Part shown: in pieces, positions 1 to 8,560 of the stretch | Layout of the letters: the number at the start of each line of letters is the position of its first letter | Position numbering within the stretch: the stretch's first letter is position 1 | Origin: Streptomyces roseoviridis | Lineage (GTDB): Bacteria; Actinomycetota; Actinomycetes; Streptomycetales; Streptomycetaceae | Direction of reading: 5' to 3' | DNA length: 64,000 nt | Assembly (NCBI RefSeq): GCF_039535235.1 | Contig: NZ_BAAAWU010000001.1 | Span: 7,133,001-7,197,000, forward strand | Made by a program: the position numbers and the translations under genes | Notes under the pieces: model-generated | Told to the model about the DNA's origin: nothing | Seen by the model: only the letters and a program-made list of their open reading frames with translations | Database searches by the model: none

Positions 1-2
1 GC

Positions 3-1016
3 TTCGCCGTCGGCCTCATCGCGGTCTGCCTCTTCGCCGCCGTGCTGGCCGCCGTCCACCACGCCGAGGTCGTCGCCCACCGCGTCGGCGAACCCTACGG
101 ATCCCTCGTGCTCGCCGTGGCCGTCACCGTCATCGAGGTCGGACTCATCGTCACCCTGATGGCCGGCGGCGGCGACAAGGTCGCCACCTACGCCCGGGAC
201 ACCGTCTTCGCCGCCGTCATGATCACCTGCAACGGCATCGTCGGCCTCTCCCTCCTCGTCGCCGCGCTGCGCAACCGCGTCGCCGTCTTCAACGCCGAAG
301 GCTCCGGCGGCGCGCTCGCCACGGTCTGCACCCTCGCGACCATGACCCTGGTCCTGCCGACGTTCACCACCAGCCACTCCGGCCCCGAGTTCTCCCCGGC
401 CCAGCTGGCCTTCGCCGCCGTCGCCTCGCTCTGCCTCTACGGGGTCTTCGTCGCCGTCCAGACGGTCCGCCACCGCGACTACTTCCTGCCGGTGCCCCGG
501 CCTGCCGCGGCGGACGGCAACCTGGCGGAGTCCGAGGACGAGCACGCCGAGCCGCCGACCGCCCGCGAGACCTGGATCAGCCTCGGCCTGCTCGTGCTCG
601 CCCTCGTCGCCGTCGTCGGCAACGCCAAGCTGGTCTCGCCCACCATCGAGAACGGCGTCGAGTCCGCCGGACTGCCCAACGCCGTCGTCGGCGTCGTCAT
701 CGCCCTCATGGTGCTGCTGCCCGAGACCCTCGCCGCCGTCCGCGCGGCCCGCAGGGACCGGATGCAGACCAGCATGAACCTGGCCTACGGTTCCGCCATC
801 GCCAGCATCGGCCTCACGATCCCCTCGATCGCCCTCGCCTCTATCTGGCTCTCCGGCCCCCTGGTCCTCGGTCTGGGCGCCCTCCACATGGTGCTGCTCG
901 TGCTCACCGCCGCGGTGAGCGCCCTGACCGTGGTGCCCGGGCGGGCCACGCTCCTCCAGGGCGGCGTCCACCTCTCGATCTTCGCCGCCTTCGTGTTCCT
1001 GTCGTTCAGTCCCTGA
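3..1016 (+). CDS. chaA: Calcium/proton antiporter, ChaA-like (5' end outside window)
   Basis: Inner-membrane cation/proton exchanger of the CaCA superfamily. The reading frame is open to the left edge of the window, so the start is missing and about 337 residues remain. The signature helix reading GEPYGSLVLAVAVTVIEVG contains the conserved Glu-bearing alpha-repeat of ChaA-type exchangers. A second, homologous repeat (PNAVVGVVIALMVLLPE) follows an acidic hydrophilic loop rich in Glu and Asp (about residues 163-182 of the visible part), the usual two-half architecture with an acidic linker. About nine or ten hydrophobic segments are visible. Known family role: Ca2+ (also Na+ or K+) efflux driven by protons. 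The next gene is convergent and ends 20 bp away. The family call is firm; the substrate is inferred. Confidence 0.85.
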   Translation, partial: FAVGLIAVCLFAAVLAAVHHAEVVAHRVGEPYGSLVLAVAVTVIEVGLIVTLMAGGGDKVATYARDTVFAAVMITCNGIVGLSLLVAALRNRVAVFNAEGSGGALATVCTLATMTLVLPTFTTSHSGPEFSPAQLAFAAVASLCLYGVFVAVQTVRHRDYFLPVPRPAAADGNLAESEDEHAEPPTARETWISLGLLVLALVAVVGNAKLVSPTIENGVESAGLPNAVVGVVIALMVLLPETLAAVRAARRDRMQTSMNLAYGSAIASIGLTIPSIALASIWLSGPLVLGLGALHMVLLVLTAAVSALTVVPGRATLLQGGVHLSIFAAFVFLSFSP

Positions 1017-1036
1017 CGGACCGGTCCCGTACGCGG

Positions 1037-3544
1037 TCAGTTCCCGTCGCGGACCACCACGACCCGCAGCTCCGGCGAGCGCAGGATGTCCTTCTCGCAG
1101 AACCGGGAGGTCACCCAGCGCTCGCCCGCGTACAGACGCGTCTGGTCGGCGTGGTGCGGCGAGTTCGGGTTCGAGGACTGGGAGTACGTCAGCAGGGTGC
1201 GGGCCACCGGGCAGCGGCCGCCGTCCCAGCCCACCGCCTGCACATGGCTGGTGCCGTGCGCCACCTCCGTGTAGCCGCCGCCCGCCGGGTTCCACACGGG
1301 CTCGGTCTTGTTCCAGACGCCCAGCGCCTCGGTGCCGCCGCCCACCGGGATCCGCTCCCCGTTCCGCACCACGAACTGGTGCTCCCCGAGCGGGGCGTCC
1401 AGGGCGATCCCGGCCGCCCGGAGCTCCGCCACCGCGGCCCTCAGGGCCGTGGCGAAGGCGGGCGAGCCCGTGTCCAGGGTGCGCGGGGTGCGCACCGGGT
1501 CGGCCGCGGAGAACGGCACCTTCCACTGGTCGGCCGGCTTCACGGACGCCGTGAACTTCCGCCAGAACCGGTCGAAGAGCAGCGCGCCCCGGCTGCCGGT
1601 GTCCATCGTGCGGTCCCAGGCCCCGATGGCCCGGCACGCCTCCGGGTCGTCGGCGAGCACGGCCGCGCAGGCGCGGGCCGTGTCGGCGGCCGCCATGTCA
1701 CCGGCCGGCGCGCGGTTCGCGAACTGCTGGCGCTGCAGGTCGGCCACCGTCAGCCCGCCCCGCCCGGCCAGGGCCGCCACGTCCTCGATGCCGCCGCGGG
1801 TGCGCAGCGACCGCGGGGTGCCGATGGTGCCGAAGATCCGCTCGTAGCCGGTGACCGGCCGGTCCGCGTGGGTGAGCCAGGCGCTGTCGTTGGAGTTCGC
1901 CACGTACGGGGCGTCCCGCAGCACCGGCATCCGCGCGGGCCCGAACACCCCCGGCTGCACGGCGTCCGGGTCGGAGCCGAGCGCGCAGTCGCCGCGCGAG
2001 CCGTCGAGCACCGCGATGCCCGACGCCGGGTAGGTGGCGCGGCCGAGCGGGGTGGAGCAGCGCCGGTCCAGTTCGTCGGTGATCCTCGGCAGCACCTGCG
2101 CCTGGGTGAACAGGGTGTGCCCGGTGGAGTCGGCGGCGATGGTGTTCACCCACGGCAGGCCCTGGGTGCGGCGCAGCGCGTCGGCCATGTCGCGCACCGA
2201 GCGGGACTTCGCGAAGCCGAGCGCGGTGTCGGAGCCGCGCAGGTTCACCGCGTTCGGGTCGCCCAGCGCGAAGGCCGTCGTCGCGGTCCACGGCAGCGGC
2301 AGCTGCGCGCCGAGCCCGGTGACGACCGGCCCGTACCGGGTCCACCACTGGGTACGGGTGACGGGGGCGCCGTCCTTGACCGGGACCGTGACCGTGCGCG
2401 GGGTCATCCGCTCGGGCCTGCCGTCGACCAGGTACGCGGTGGGATCGGCCGGGTCGAGGGTGAGCTGGTGCAGGTTGAACGGGACGCCGGTGGCGACGGT
2501 GTGGCTCCAGGCGACCTTGTCGTTGAAGCCGATGTTGACGACGGTGGTGCCGAGCAGCGAGGCACCAGAGGCGTTCAGCTCGCCGGGGATGGTCTGCTGC
2601 GACTGCCAGAAGCGCCGGCCGCCGTGCCAAGGGTAGTGCGGGTTGCCGAGCAGCAGCCCCCTTCCGTTGGCGGTGGTGGAGCCTTGGAACGCGACCGCGT
2701 TGGAACCCATGGTGGCGTTCTCGGCGGCGAGCAGCGCACGGGCCGCCTCCGCCGTACGGGCCGGGTCGGGCCCGCCGGACCCGGCCGTTTCCGAGCCGGC
2801 CGCTCCGGACCCTGCCGCTCCCGAGCCGGCCGCTCCGGACCCTGCCGTTCCGGAGCCGGTCGCTCCGGACCTGTCCGCCGGGGCCGCCGGGTTGGCGGGG
2901 GCCGGCGGACGGGCCGCGACGATGCCGTCCACCGCCCGGCCCTGGCCGCCGAGGACGGAGACCGCCCAGCCGCGCCGCGCCACGTCCAGCGCCGTCACCG
3001 GCCGCACCCAGTCGGCGCCCTGGCACGCCGGATCGGTGACCCGGTTCTTGCGCAGCCAGGCGTTGTAACCGGCGGCCCAGCCCCGCATCAGCTCCTTCAG
3101 CTGCCGGCTCGGCCCGGCCGGGGCGGGCAGGTCGAGCACCGCCTCGACCGTCCCCGCCTCCTTCACCCCGCGGAAGAACAGGTCGCTGGACAGGTTCCTC
3201 GTCGCCGACGACAGCGAACCGTCGGGTGCCGCGTCCGGCCCGAAGTGCCGGGAGCGCTCGCCGTTCACCGTCACGAAACCGTCGGCGAGGACACAGACCT
3301 GGTCGGCGGCCTGCGCCCAGCCGGTGCCGAAGCCGAGGCTCGCGTAGTCCTTGCCGACGATGTGCGGGATGCCGTACTCGGTGTACCGGATGACGGCCGA
3401 CAGGCCCCGGTCCGAGGGGCGGTGGGTCCGGTCGGCCGGGTCCGCCACGGCCGCGGCCGGCAGCGAGGCGGCGACCGCGGCGAGGACGGCGCCGACGAGC
3501 GCCGGCCGCCTCAGCCGGGCGGGGAAGAAGGTGCGGAAGTGCAA
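1037..3544 (-). CDS. Secreted penicillin acylase family N-terminal nucleophile hydrolase
   Basis: About 835 residues. A Sec-type signal peptide (RLRRPALVGAVLAAVAASL, then an Ala-rich cleavage region) is followed by an alpha chain, a spacer and a beta chain beginning at the autocatalytic Ser281 in a MGSNAVAF motif, the hallmark of Ntn penicillin/acyl-homoserine-lactone acylases. The GNPHYPW motif after it is typical of the AHL, aculeacin or cyclic-lipopeptide acylase branch rather than of penicillin G acylase. The spacer before Ser281 holds a Gly-Ser-Ala repeat. TTG at 3544 is preferred because GGGAGG lies 4 nt upstream; an in-frame TTG at 3556 overlaps that ribosome site. Role inferred: extracellular deacylation of N-acyl compounds (quorum signals, lipopeptides). 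The substrate cannot be read from sequence. Confidence 0.88.
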   Translation of the reverse strand: MHFRTFFPARLRRPALVGAVLAAVAASLPAAAVADPADRTHRPSDRGLSAVIRYTEYGIPHIVGKDYASLGFGTGWAQAADQVCVLADGFVTVNGERSRHFGPDAAPDGSLSSATRNLSSDLFFRGVKEAGTVEAVLDLPAPAGPSRQLKELMRGWAAGYNAWLRKNRVTDPACQGADWVRPVTALDVARRGWAVSVLGGQGRAVDGIVAARPPAPANPAAPADRSGATGSGTAGSGAAGSGAAGSGAAGSETAGSGGPDPARTAEAARALLAAENATMGSNAVAFQGSTTANGRGLLLGNPHYPWHGGRRFWQSQQTIPGELNASGASLLGTTVVNIGFNDKVAWSHTVATGVPFNLHQLTLDPADPTAYLVDGRPERMTPRTVTVPVKDGAPVTRTQWWTRYGPVVTGLGAQLPLPWTATTAFALGDPNAVNLRGSDTALGFAKSRSVRDMADALRRTQGLPWVNTIAADSTGHTLFTQAQVLPRITDELDRRCSTPLGRATYPASGIAVLDGSRGDCALGSDPDAVQPGVFGPARMPVLRDAPYVANSNDSAWLTHADRPVTGYERIFGTIGTPRSLRTRGGIEDVAALAGRGGLTVADLQRQQFANRAPAGDMAAADTARACAAVLADDPEACRAIGAWDRTMDTGSRGALLFDRFWRKFTASVKPADQWKVPFSAADPVRTPRTLDTGSPAFATALRAAVAELRAAGIALDAPLGEHQFVVRNGERIPVGGGTEALGVWNKTEPVWNPAGGGYTEVAHGTSHVQAVGWDGGRCPVARTLLTYSQSSNPNSPHHADQTRLYAGERWVTSRFCEKDILRSPELRVVVVRDGN
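2791..2880 (-). repeat. 30-bp tandem repeat (3 copies) inside the acylase spacer
   Basis: Three adjacent 30-bp units (2791-2820, 2821-2850, 2851-2880; the last is diverged) encode a Gly-Ser-Gly-Ala-Ala type decapeptide repeated in the spacer between the alpha and beta chains. The spacer is normally excised during maturation, so length changes should be tolerated. Confidence 0.85.
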
Positions 3545-3635
3545 CGTGCCTCCCAACGAGCAAGCCTGTCATGCGGGTTGGGGTCATGCACTCAGCTGAG
3601 CGCTTGCTTTGTCAACATGCCGTTCGGTATCCGGG

Positions 3636-3703
3636 GCCCGCACGGATCCGGCGCGGTGCCCGCACGGGATCCGGCGTGGGGCCCGCACGGGATCCGGCGC
3701 GCG
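3636..3703. repeat. 22-23 bp tandem repeat, three copies
   Basis: Three head-to-tail units (3636-3657, 3658-3680, 3681-3703), each beginning GCCCGCACGG and containing GATCCGGCG, lie in the divergent intergenic region between the acylase and the acyl-CoA synthetase. The middle unit starts two thirds of the way towards the synthetase start codon. No protein is predicted here. Confidence 0.85.
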
Positions 3704-3763
3704 TCGGCCCGGCACGGGCCGGGTACTTGACCGCCCGCCCGGCCCCGCGGAGGATCACCAGCC

Positions 3764-5278
3764 ATGGACCGCGTACCGCGCAGACTGCTCACCCGTACCG
3801 TCGACGGCGTGCTGCGCATGAGCGCCCAGCGCGTCCCTGACCGGATCGCCGTGCGGTATGCGGACCGGACCTGGACCTACGCCGAACTCGACGCCGCCGT
3901 CACGACCGCCGCGGCCGTCCTGCGCGAGCGCTGGGGCCTCGAGGAGTACGCCCGCGTGGCGACGTACGGGCACAACTCCGACGCCTACCTCCTCGCCTTC
4001 CTGGCCTGCTCCCGCGCGGGCCTGATCCACGTGCCGGTCAACCACCACCTCACCGGCGACGACCTCACGTACGTCCTGGAGCAGTCGGGCAGCGCGCTCG
4101 TCCTCGCCGACCCGGCCCTCGCGGAGCAGGTCCCGGACCGCTTCACCGTGAAGCCGCTGCGGGACGCCCCCGGCTCGCTCCTCACGGAGGTCACCACCCG
4201 CCCCGACACCTACGACACCGACCGTGACGCCCGCGATCTGGTCCAGCTCCTCTACACCTCGGGCACCACCGCCCTGCCCAAGGGCGCGATGATGACCCAC
4301 CGGGCGCTGGTCCACGAGTACGCGAGCGCGATCGAGGCCCTCGACCTGCACGAGGACGACCGGCCGGTGCACGCGCTGCCGCTGTACCACTCGGCGCAGA
4401 CGCACGTCTTCCTGCTGCCGTATCTGGCGGTCGGAGCCGAGAACACCCTCGTCGACGGGCCCGACCCCGGGCTCCTCCTCGACCTGGTCGAGTCCGGCCG
4501 TTGCGACAGCCTGTTCGCCCCGCCCACCGTGTGGATCGGGCTGGCGAACCACCCCGGGTTCGCCGCCCGCGACCTCTCCGCCCTGCGCAAGGCCTACTAC
4601 GGTGCCTCGATCATGCCCGTACCGGTCCTGGAGGGGCTGCGGTCCCGCCTGCCCGGCCTGCGCTTCTACAACTGCTTCGGCCAGTCGGAGATCGGCCCGC
4701 TCGCCACCGTCCTCCGGCCCGACGAACACGAGGGCCGGCTGGACTCCTGCGGACGTCCCGTCCGGCACGTCCAGGCGAAGGTCGTGGACGAGGACGGCCG
4801 GGACGTCCCCGACGGCACCCCCGGAGAAGTCGTGTACCGGTCCCCGCAGTTGTGCGCCGGCTACTGGGACAAGCCGGAAGAGACCAAGGCGGCCTTCCGG
4901 GACGGATGGTTCCGCTCGGGCGACCTGGCGGTGCGCGACCCGGAGGGCTACTTCACCGTCGTCGACCGGGTCAAGGACGTCATCAACTCCGGCGGCGTCC
5001 TCGTCGCCTCCCGGCAGGTCGAGGACGCGCTTTACACCCACCCCGCCGTCGCCGAGGCGGCCGTCGTCGGCCTCCCCGACGAACGCTGGATCGAGGCGGT
5101 CACCGCCTTCGTCGTCCCCCGCGGCGAGGTCACGGAGGCCGAACTCCTCGCCCACGCCCGCGCCGGCCTCGCCCACTTCAAGGCGCCGAAGCGGGTGTTC
5201 CTGGTGGAGTCGCTGCCCCGCAACGCCAGCGGCAAGATCCTCAAGCGGGAGCTGCGGGACCGCCGTTCCGCCTCATGA
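3764..5278 (+). CDS. Acyl-CoA synthetase (AMP-forming, FadD-like)
   Basis: 504 residues, ANL superfamily. It activates a carboxylic acid to acyl-AMP and then to acyl-CoA in the cytoplasm. The P-loop motif TSGTTALPKG sits at about residues 165-174, the adenine-binding YNCFGQSEIG motif near 305, the hinge YRSPQ...GWFRSGDLA region around 365-390 and the catalytic C-terminal Lys in a NASGKILKREL motif near the end. All key elements are intact. ATG at 3764 follows GCGGAGG. It is a single gene divergent from the acylase; the next gene is convergent and ends 7 bp after it. Chain-length specificity cannot be told; long-chain fatty acid ligase is the usual annotation for this shape. Confidence 0.9.
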   Translation: MDRVPRRLLTRTVDGVLRMSAQRVPDRIAVRYADRTWTYAELDAAVTTAAAVLRERWGLEEYARVATYGHNSDAYLLAFLACSRAGLIHVPVNHHLTGDDLTYVLEQSGSALVLADPALAEQVPDRFTVKPLRDAPGSLLTEVTTRPDTYDTDRDARDLVQLLYTSGTTALPKGAMMTHRALVHEYASAIEALDLHEDDRPVHALPLYHSAQTHVFLLPYLAVGAENTLVDGPDPGLLLDLVESGRCDSLFAPPTVWIGLANHPGFAARDLSALRKAYYGASIMPVPVLEGLRSRLPGLRFYNCFGQSEIGPLATVLRPDEHEGRLDSCGRPVRHVQAKVVDEDGRDVPDGTPGEVVYRSPQLCAGYWDKPEETKAAFRDGWFRSGDLAVRDPEGYFTVVDRVKDVINSGGVLVASRQVEDALYTHPAVAEAAVVGLPDERWIEAVTAFVVPRGEVTEAELLAHARAGLAHFKAPKRVFLVESLPRNASGKILKRELRDRRSAS

Positions 5279-5284
5279 ACGCGC

Positions 5285-5665
5285 TCAGCCCTCGCGCTCC
5301 TCCGTCATGCACAGGATGTTTCCCTCGCTGTCCTTGAACCAGCAGCCCCGCATCGTGTCCGTCTCCACGACACCGTCGACCGTCTTGATGTCCGGCAGGT
5401 CGTAGTCCTCGAAGGTCACGCCCTTGGACCGCAGCTCCGACATCTCGGCGTCGAGATCACCGACCTTCCAGCTCGCCAGCGTGTGCTGGGCCTGGCCGCC
5501 GTAGGGCGTCTCGTAGAGACCGATCGTCGTGCCGCCGGTCTCCAGCCTGGTGTCCTCGGGCGACTCCTTCGTCAGGGTGAGACCGAGGGTCTCGGTGTAG
5601 AAGCGCTTGGCGCGCGCCATGTCGTTGACCGGAATGATCGCGGCTATGGGGGAGTCCGCCAGCAT
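5285..5665 (-). CDS. VOC (glyoxalase/bleomycin-resistance-like) protein
   Basis: About 126 residues with the beta-alpha-beta-beta-beta repeats of the vicinal oxygen chelate fold: an N-terminal strand (AAIIPVNDMARAKRFYTETLGL) and a C-terminal WFKDSEGNILCMTE motif that carries the usual metal-ligand Glu. ATG at 5665 is chosen because AGGAGG at 5674-5679 lies 8 nt upstream; an upstream in-frame GTG at 5674 overlaps that ribosome site and cannot be the start. Substrate unknown; family members act as lyases, dioxygenases or antibiotic-binding proteins. It lies downstream of paaK on the same strand, with 40 bp between. Confidence 0.85.
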   Translation of the reverse strand: MLADSPIAAIIPVNDMARAKRFYTETLGLTLTKESPEDTRLETGGTTIGLYETPYGGQAQHTLASWKVGDLDAEMSELRSKGVTFEDYDLPDIKTVDGVVETDTMRGCWFKDSEGNILCMTEEREG

Positions 5666-5673
5666 CGCAACCA

Positions 5674-5679
5674 CCTCCT
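5674..5679 (-). promoter_or_regulatory. Start-deciding ribosome binding site of the VOC gene
   Basis: A full AGGAGG core (minus strand) 8 nt before ATG 5665. It rules out the GTG at 5674 as start. Confidence 0.8.
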
Positions 5680-5705
5680 GTCTCCAGGCTACGCAGCCCG
5701 CCCCC

Positions 5706-6995
5706 TCAGTGCTCGCCCCGCAGGTCCACGATCCGCCGGATCTTGCCCACGCTCCGCTCCAGGCTCTCCGGGTCGACCACCTCGACCGCGACCGAGACGC
5801 CGATCCCGTCCTTCACCGCAGCCGCGATCGCCCCGGCCGCCGCCGCCCGCTCCTCGGGCGTCGCCCCCGGGCGCGCCTCCGCCCGTACCGTCAGGGCGTC
5901 GAGACGGCCCTCGCGGGTCAGCCGCAGCTGGAAGTGCGGCGCCACGGCCGGCGTGCGCAGGACGATCTCCTCGATCTGGGTGGGGAAGAGGTTCACCCCG
6001 CGCAGGATCACCATGTCGTCGCTGCGGCCCGTGACCTTCTCCATGCGCCGGAACACCCGCGCCGTCCCCGGCAGCAGCCGGGTCAGGTCCCGGGTGCGGT
6101 AGCGCACCACCGGCATGGCCTCCTTGGTCAGGGAGGTGAGGACCAGCTCGCCCTCCTGCCCGCCCGGCAGCACCTCGCCGGTGACCGGGTCCACGACCTC
6201 CGGATAGAAGTGGTCCTCCCAGACGTGCAGCCCGTCCTTGGTCTCCACGCACTCCTGGGCCACGCCGGGGCCGATCACCTCCGAGAGTCCGTAGATGTCG
6301 ACGGCGTCGATCCCGAAGCGCTCCTCGATCTCCCGGCGCATCTCCTCCGTCCACGGCTCGGCGCCGAACACGCCGACCTCGAGGGAAGTGCCGCGCGGAT
6401 CGATGCCCTGGCGCTCGAACTCGTCGAGCAGGGTCAGCATGTAGGAGGGCGTGACCATGATGACCTCGGGCCGGAAGTCCTGGATCAGCCGCACCTGCCG
6501 GGCGGTCATGCCGCCGGAGGCCGGGATCACGGTGCAGCCGAGCCGCTCGGCGCCGTAGTGCGCGCCGAGGCCGCCGGTGAAGAGCCCGTACCCGTACGCC
6601 ACGTGGACCTTGTGGCCGGGACGGACGCCGGCCGCGCGCAGCGAGCGGGCCACCACGTCCGCCCAGGTGTCGAGGTCCCGATCGGTGTAGCCGACGACGG
6701 TCGGCAGCCCGGTCGTCCCGCTGGAGGCGTGGATGCGGCGGATCCGTGACGGGTCGACGGCGAACATCCCGAACGGGTAGTGCTCGCGCAGATCGGCCTT
6801 GGCGGTGAAGGGGAAGCGGGCCAGGTCGGCCAGCGAGCCGCAGTCCTCCGGGCGGACCCCCGCCTCGTCGAAGGAGCGCCGGTAGAACGCCACGTTCTCG
6901 TACGCGTGCCGCAGGGTCGCGCGCAGCCGCTCCAGCTGGAGGGCCTCCAGCTCGTCGCGCCCGAGCCGTTCACCCGCGTCCAGCAGGTCGTCCAT
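5706..6995 (-). CDS. paaK: Phenylacetate-CoA ligase
   Basis: 429 residues, the length expected for PaaK. It makes phenylacetyl-CoA from phenylacetate, ATP and CoA, the entry step of aerobic phenylacetate catabolism. The ATP-binding motif HASSGTTGLPTVVGYT is near residue 90, with FGAEPWTEEMR, the DIYGLSEVIGPGV motif and the C-terminal VGKIRRIVDLR motif, all diagnostic for PaaK rather than for FadD-type ligases. No paaABCDE oxygenase genes are nearby, so in this window it is an isolated ligase, as often seen in Streptomyces. A palindrome matching the PaaR operator core lies 41 bp upstream. Confidence 0.93.
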   Translation of the reverse strand: MDDLLDAGERLGRDELEALQLERLRATLRHAYENVAFYRRSFDEAGVRPEDCGSLADLARFPFTAKADLREHYPFGMFAVDPSRIRRIHASSGTTGLPTVVGYTDRDLDTWADVVARSLRAAGVRPGHKVHVAYGYGLFTGGLGAHYGAERLGCTVIPASGGMTARQVRLIQDFRPEVIMVTPSYMLTLLDEFERQGIDPRGTSLEVGVFGAEPWTEEMRREIEERFGIDAVDIYGLSEVIGPGVAQECVETKDGLHVWEDHFYPEVVDPVTGEVLPGGQEGELVLTSLTKEAMPVVRYRTRDLTRLLPGTARVFRRMEKVTGRSDDMVILRGVNLFPTQIEEIVLRTPAVAPHFQLRLTREGRLDALTVRAEARPGATPEERAAAAGAIAAAVKDGIGVSVAVEVVDPESLERSVGKIRRIVDLRGEH

Positions 6996-7035
6996 GGCCG
7001 CTCCGCTCCGTCCCGCCGTCGGCCCCGTCCAGGCG

Positions 7036-7049
7036 ACCGATCATTCGGT
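7036..7049. promoter_or_regulatory. Palindromic operator upstream of paaK (PaaR/TetR-like)
   Basis: The perfect inverted repeat ACCGA-TCAT-TCGGT lies between paaK (minus strand, start 6995) and the P450 cassette. The ACCG-N6-CGGT core agrees with the PaaR operators described for actinobacterial phenylacetate genes. No tetR-family gene is present in the window, so the regulator would act in trans. Confidence 0.6.
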
Positions 7050-7222
7050 TGATCCTTTCCGGCCCAGTTAAACCGGGACGCCCCCGGTCCTGGCAAGAGG
7101 GCGGCGCGGGATTTCTCGACACGGGCAGGGGCGGCGAGACGGCGCCACGGCGCACTGATCCCTTCGGGTGCCATTGCCCGCCCGAGCGCGCGACCCGCAC
7201 CGGGGCAGGGAAGAGGACGACG

Positions 7223-7315
7223 ATGAGGCCGTCCGGCTTCCCCTGCCCGCCCCCGGACGAATGGACCGTCATGTCCGACAGCGCGCTCCGCACGACAGCG
7301 GCGGTGGCCCGATGA
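7223..7315 (+). CDS. Small peptide (30 aa) translationally coupled to the P450 gene
   Basis: Short reading frame whose TGA (7313-7315) overlaps the ATG of the following P450 (ATGA). It has a good ribosome site (GGGAAGAGGA, 5 nt before ATG 7223), whereas the P450 ATG itself has only a weak one. Third-position GC is about 90%. The peptide has a Pro/Cys-rich front half (RPSGFPCPPPDEW) with one Trp, one Phe and one Cys, and an Ala/Thr/Arg-rich tail. Either it is a leader that couples translation of the P450, or a substrate peptide of the kind made beside P450s in biarylitide, cittilin and atropopeptide clusters. The aromatic-rich core of those peptides is absent, so the first reading is more cautious. 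No homologue is known to me. Confidence 0.45.
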   Translation: MRPSGFPCPPPDEWTVMSDSALRTTAAVAR

Positions 7316-8544
7316 CCACGACCACGAACCCCGAGACCCCCGGCGACGCGGCCGACCCCGAGGTCCACTTCTGGGCCGTCCCCGACCTCACCGGCCTGGA
7401 CTTCGACCCGTTCCTCGCCAGACTCCTCCACGAGGACCCCGTCACCCGCGTCCGCCTCCCGCACGGCGACGGCCACGCCTGGCTCGTCACCCGCTACGAG
7501 GACGTCAAGTTCGTCTCCGTCGACCCCCGGTTCAGCCGCCAGGCCGTCTACGGACGCTCCATCACCCGGCTCGCGCCCCACTTCATCCCGATGGAAGGAG
7601 CCGTGGGCTTCGCCGACCCGCCCGACCACACCCGGATGCGCCGTGTCGTCGCCCGCGCCTTCAGCGCCCGCGCCCTGCGCTCCCTGCGCGACCACGCCCA
7701 GGACGTCATGGACCGGCTCCTCGACCGGCTGGAGGAACACGGCCCGCCCGCCGACCTCATGGACATGGTCAACCGGCCCTTCCCGCTCGCCATGGTCAGC
7801 GAGCTCATGGGCGTCCCCGAGGGCGACCAGCCGCTCATGGCCCGGTGGTCCGACACCATCATCTCCGCCGCCGCCGGACGCGAGGCCAGCGAGAAGGCCA
7901 AGGCCGAGATGGCCCGCTACTTCACCGAACTCATCGGACGCAGCCACGGCACCGGCAAGGAGTTCCTCGCCGCCGTCCTCGCCGACGCCGTCGACGACAC
8001 CACCCTCGACGAGCAGGAGGCCGTCGGGCTCGCCGTCCTCATCCAGATCGGCGGCGCCCACGCCGTCCGCAACAACAGCGCCAACATGGTCTACGCCCTG
8101 CTCACCCACCCCGAGCACCTGGCCCGACTGCGCGCCGAACCCGGACTCCTCCCGCAGGCCGTCGACGAACTGCTCCGCTACATCCCCCACCGCAACGCCG
8201 TCGGCCTCTCCCGGATCGCGTTGGAGGACGTCGAGGTCGGCGGCGTCACCATCCCCGAGGGCGACCCGGTCTACGTCTCCTACCTCACCGCCAACCGGGA
8301 CCCCTCGGTCTTCCCCGACCCGGAGAAGCTCGACTTCGACCGCGGCCACAACCCGCACGTCGCCTTCGGGCACGGCCCGCACTACTGCCCCGGCTCCGCC
8401 CTCGCCCGCATCGAGTCCGAGATCCTCCTCGACTCCCTGTGGACCCGCTTCCCCGACCTCAGGCTGGCCGTCCCCGAGGAGGAGATCCGCTGGCAGCGCG
8501 GCGCCCTCATCCGCGGCCCCGAGACCCTGCCCGTCACCTGGTGA
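7312..8544 (+). CDS. Cytochrome P450 with atypical I-helix (first of the pair)
   Basis: 410 residues, soluble class I bacterial P450. Visible are the WLVTRYEDV motif of the N-terminal beta sheet, ADPPDHTRMRR of the C-helix, ELLR (K-helix ExxR, 286-289) and FGHGPHYCPG with heme-ligand Cys359. In the I-helix the usual A/G-G-x-D/E-T reads GGAHA (247-251): both the acid and the threonine of the proton-delivery pair are replaced (His250, Ala251). This suggests non-standard oxygen activation or substrate-assisted chemistry. ATG 7312 overlaps the stop of the 30-aa peptide gene. The cupin gene begins 17 bp after its stop. No ferredoxin or reductase gene is adjacent. Substrate unknown; secondary metabolism is inferred. 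Confidence 0.92.
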   Translation: MTTTTNPETPGDAADPEVHFWAVPDLTGLDFDPFLARLLHEDPVTRVRLPHGDGHAWLVTRYEDVKFVSVDPRFSRQAVYGRSITRLAPHFIPMEGAVGFADPPDHTRMRRVVARAFSARALRSLRDHAQDVMDRLLDRLEEHGPPADLMDMVNRPFPLAMVSELMGVPEGDQPLMARWSDTIISAAAGREASEKAKAEMARYFTELIGRSHGTGKEFLAAVLADAVDDTTLDEQEAVGLAVLIQIGGAHAVRNNSANMVYALLTHPEHLARLRAEPGLLPQAVDELLRYIPHRNAVGLSRIALEDVEVGGVTIPEGDPVYVSYLTANRDPSVFPDPEKLDFDRGHNPHVAFGHGPHYCPGSALARIESEILLDSLWTRFPDLRLAVPEEEIRWQRGALIRGPETLPVTW

Positions 8545-8560
8545 GAGGACCCGCGACCCC

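Noticed and set aside
1151..3730. 859-codon plus-strand frame over the acylase
   Set aside because: Shadow of the acylase gene; Arg/Gly/Pro-rich with no motif.
3755..5176. Minus-strand frame opposite the acyl-CoA synthetase
   Set aside because: Shadow frame; the plus strand has all ANL motifs and a ribosome site.
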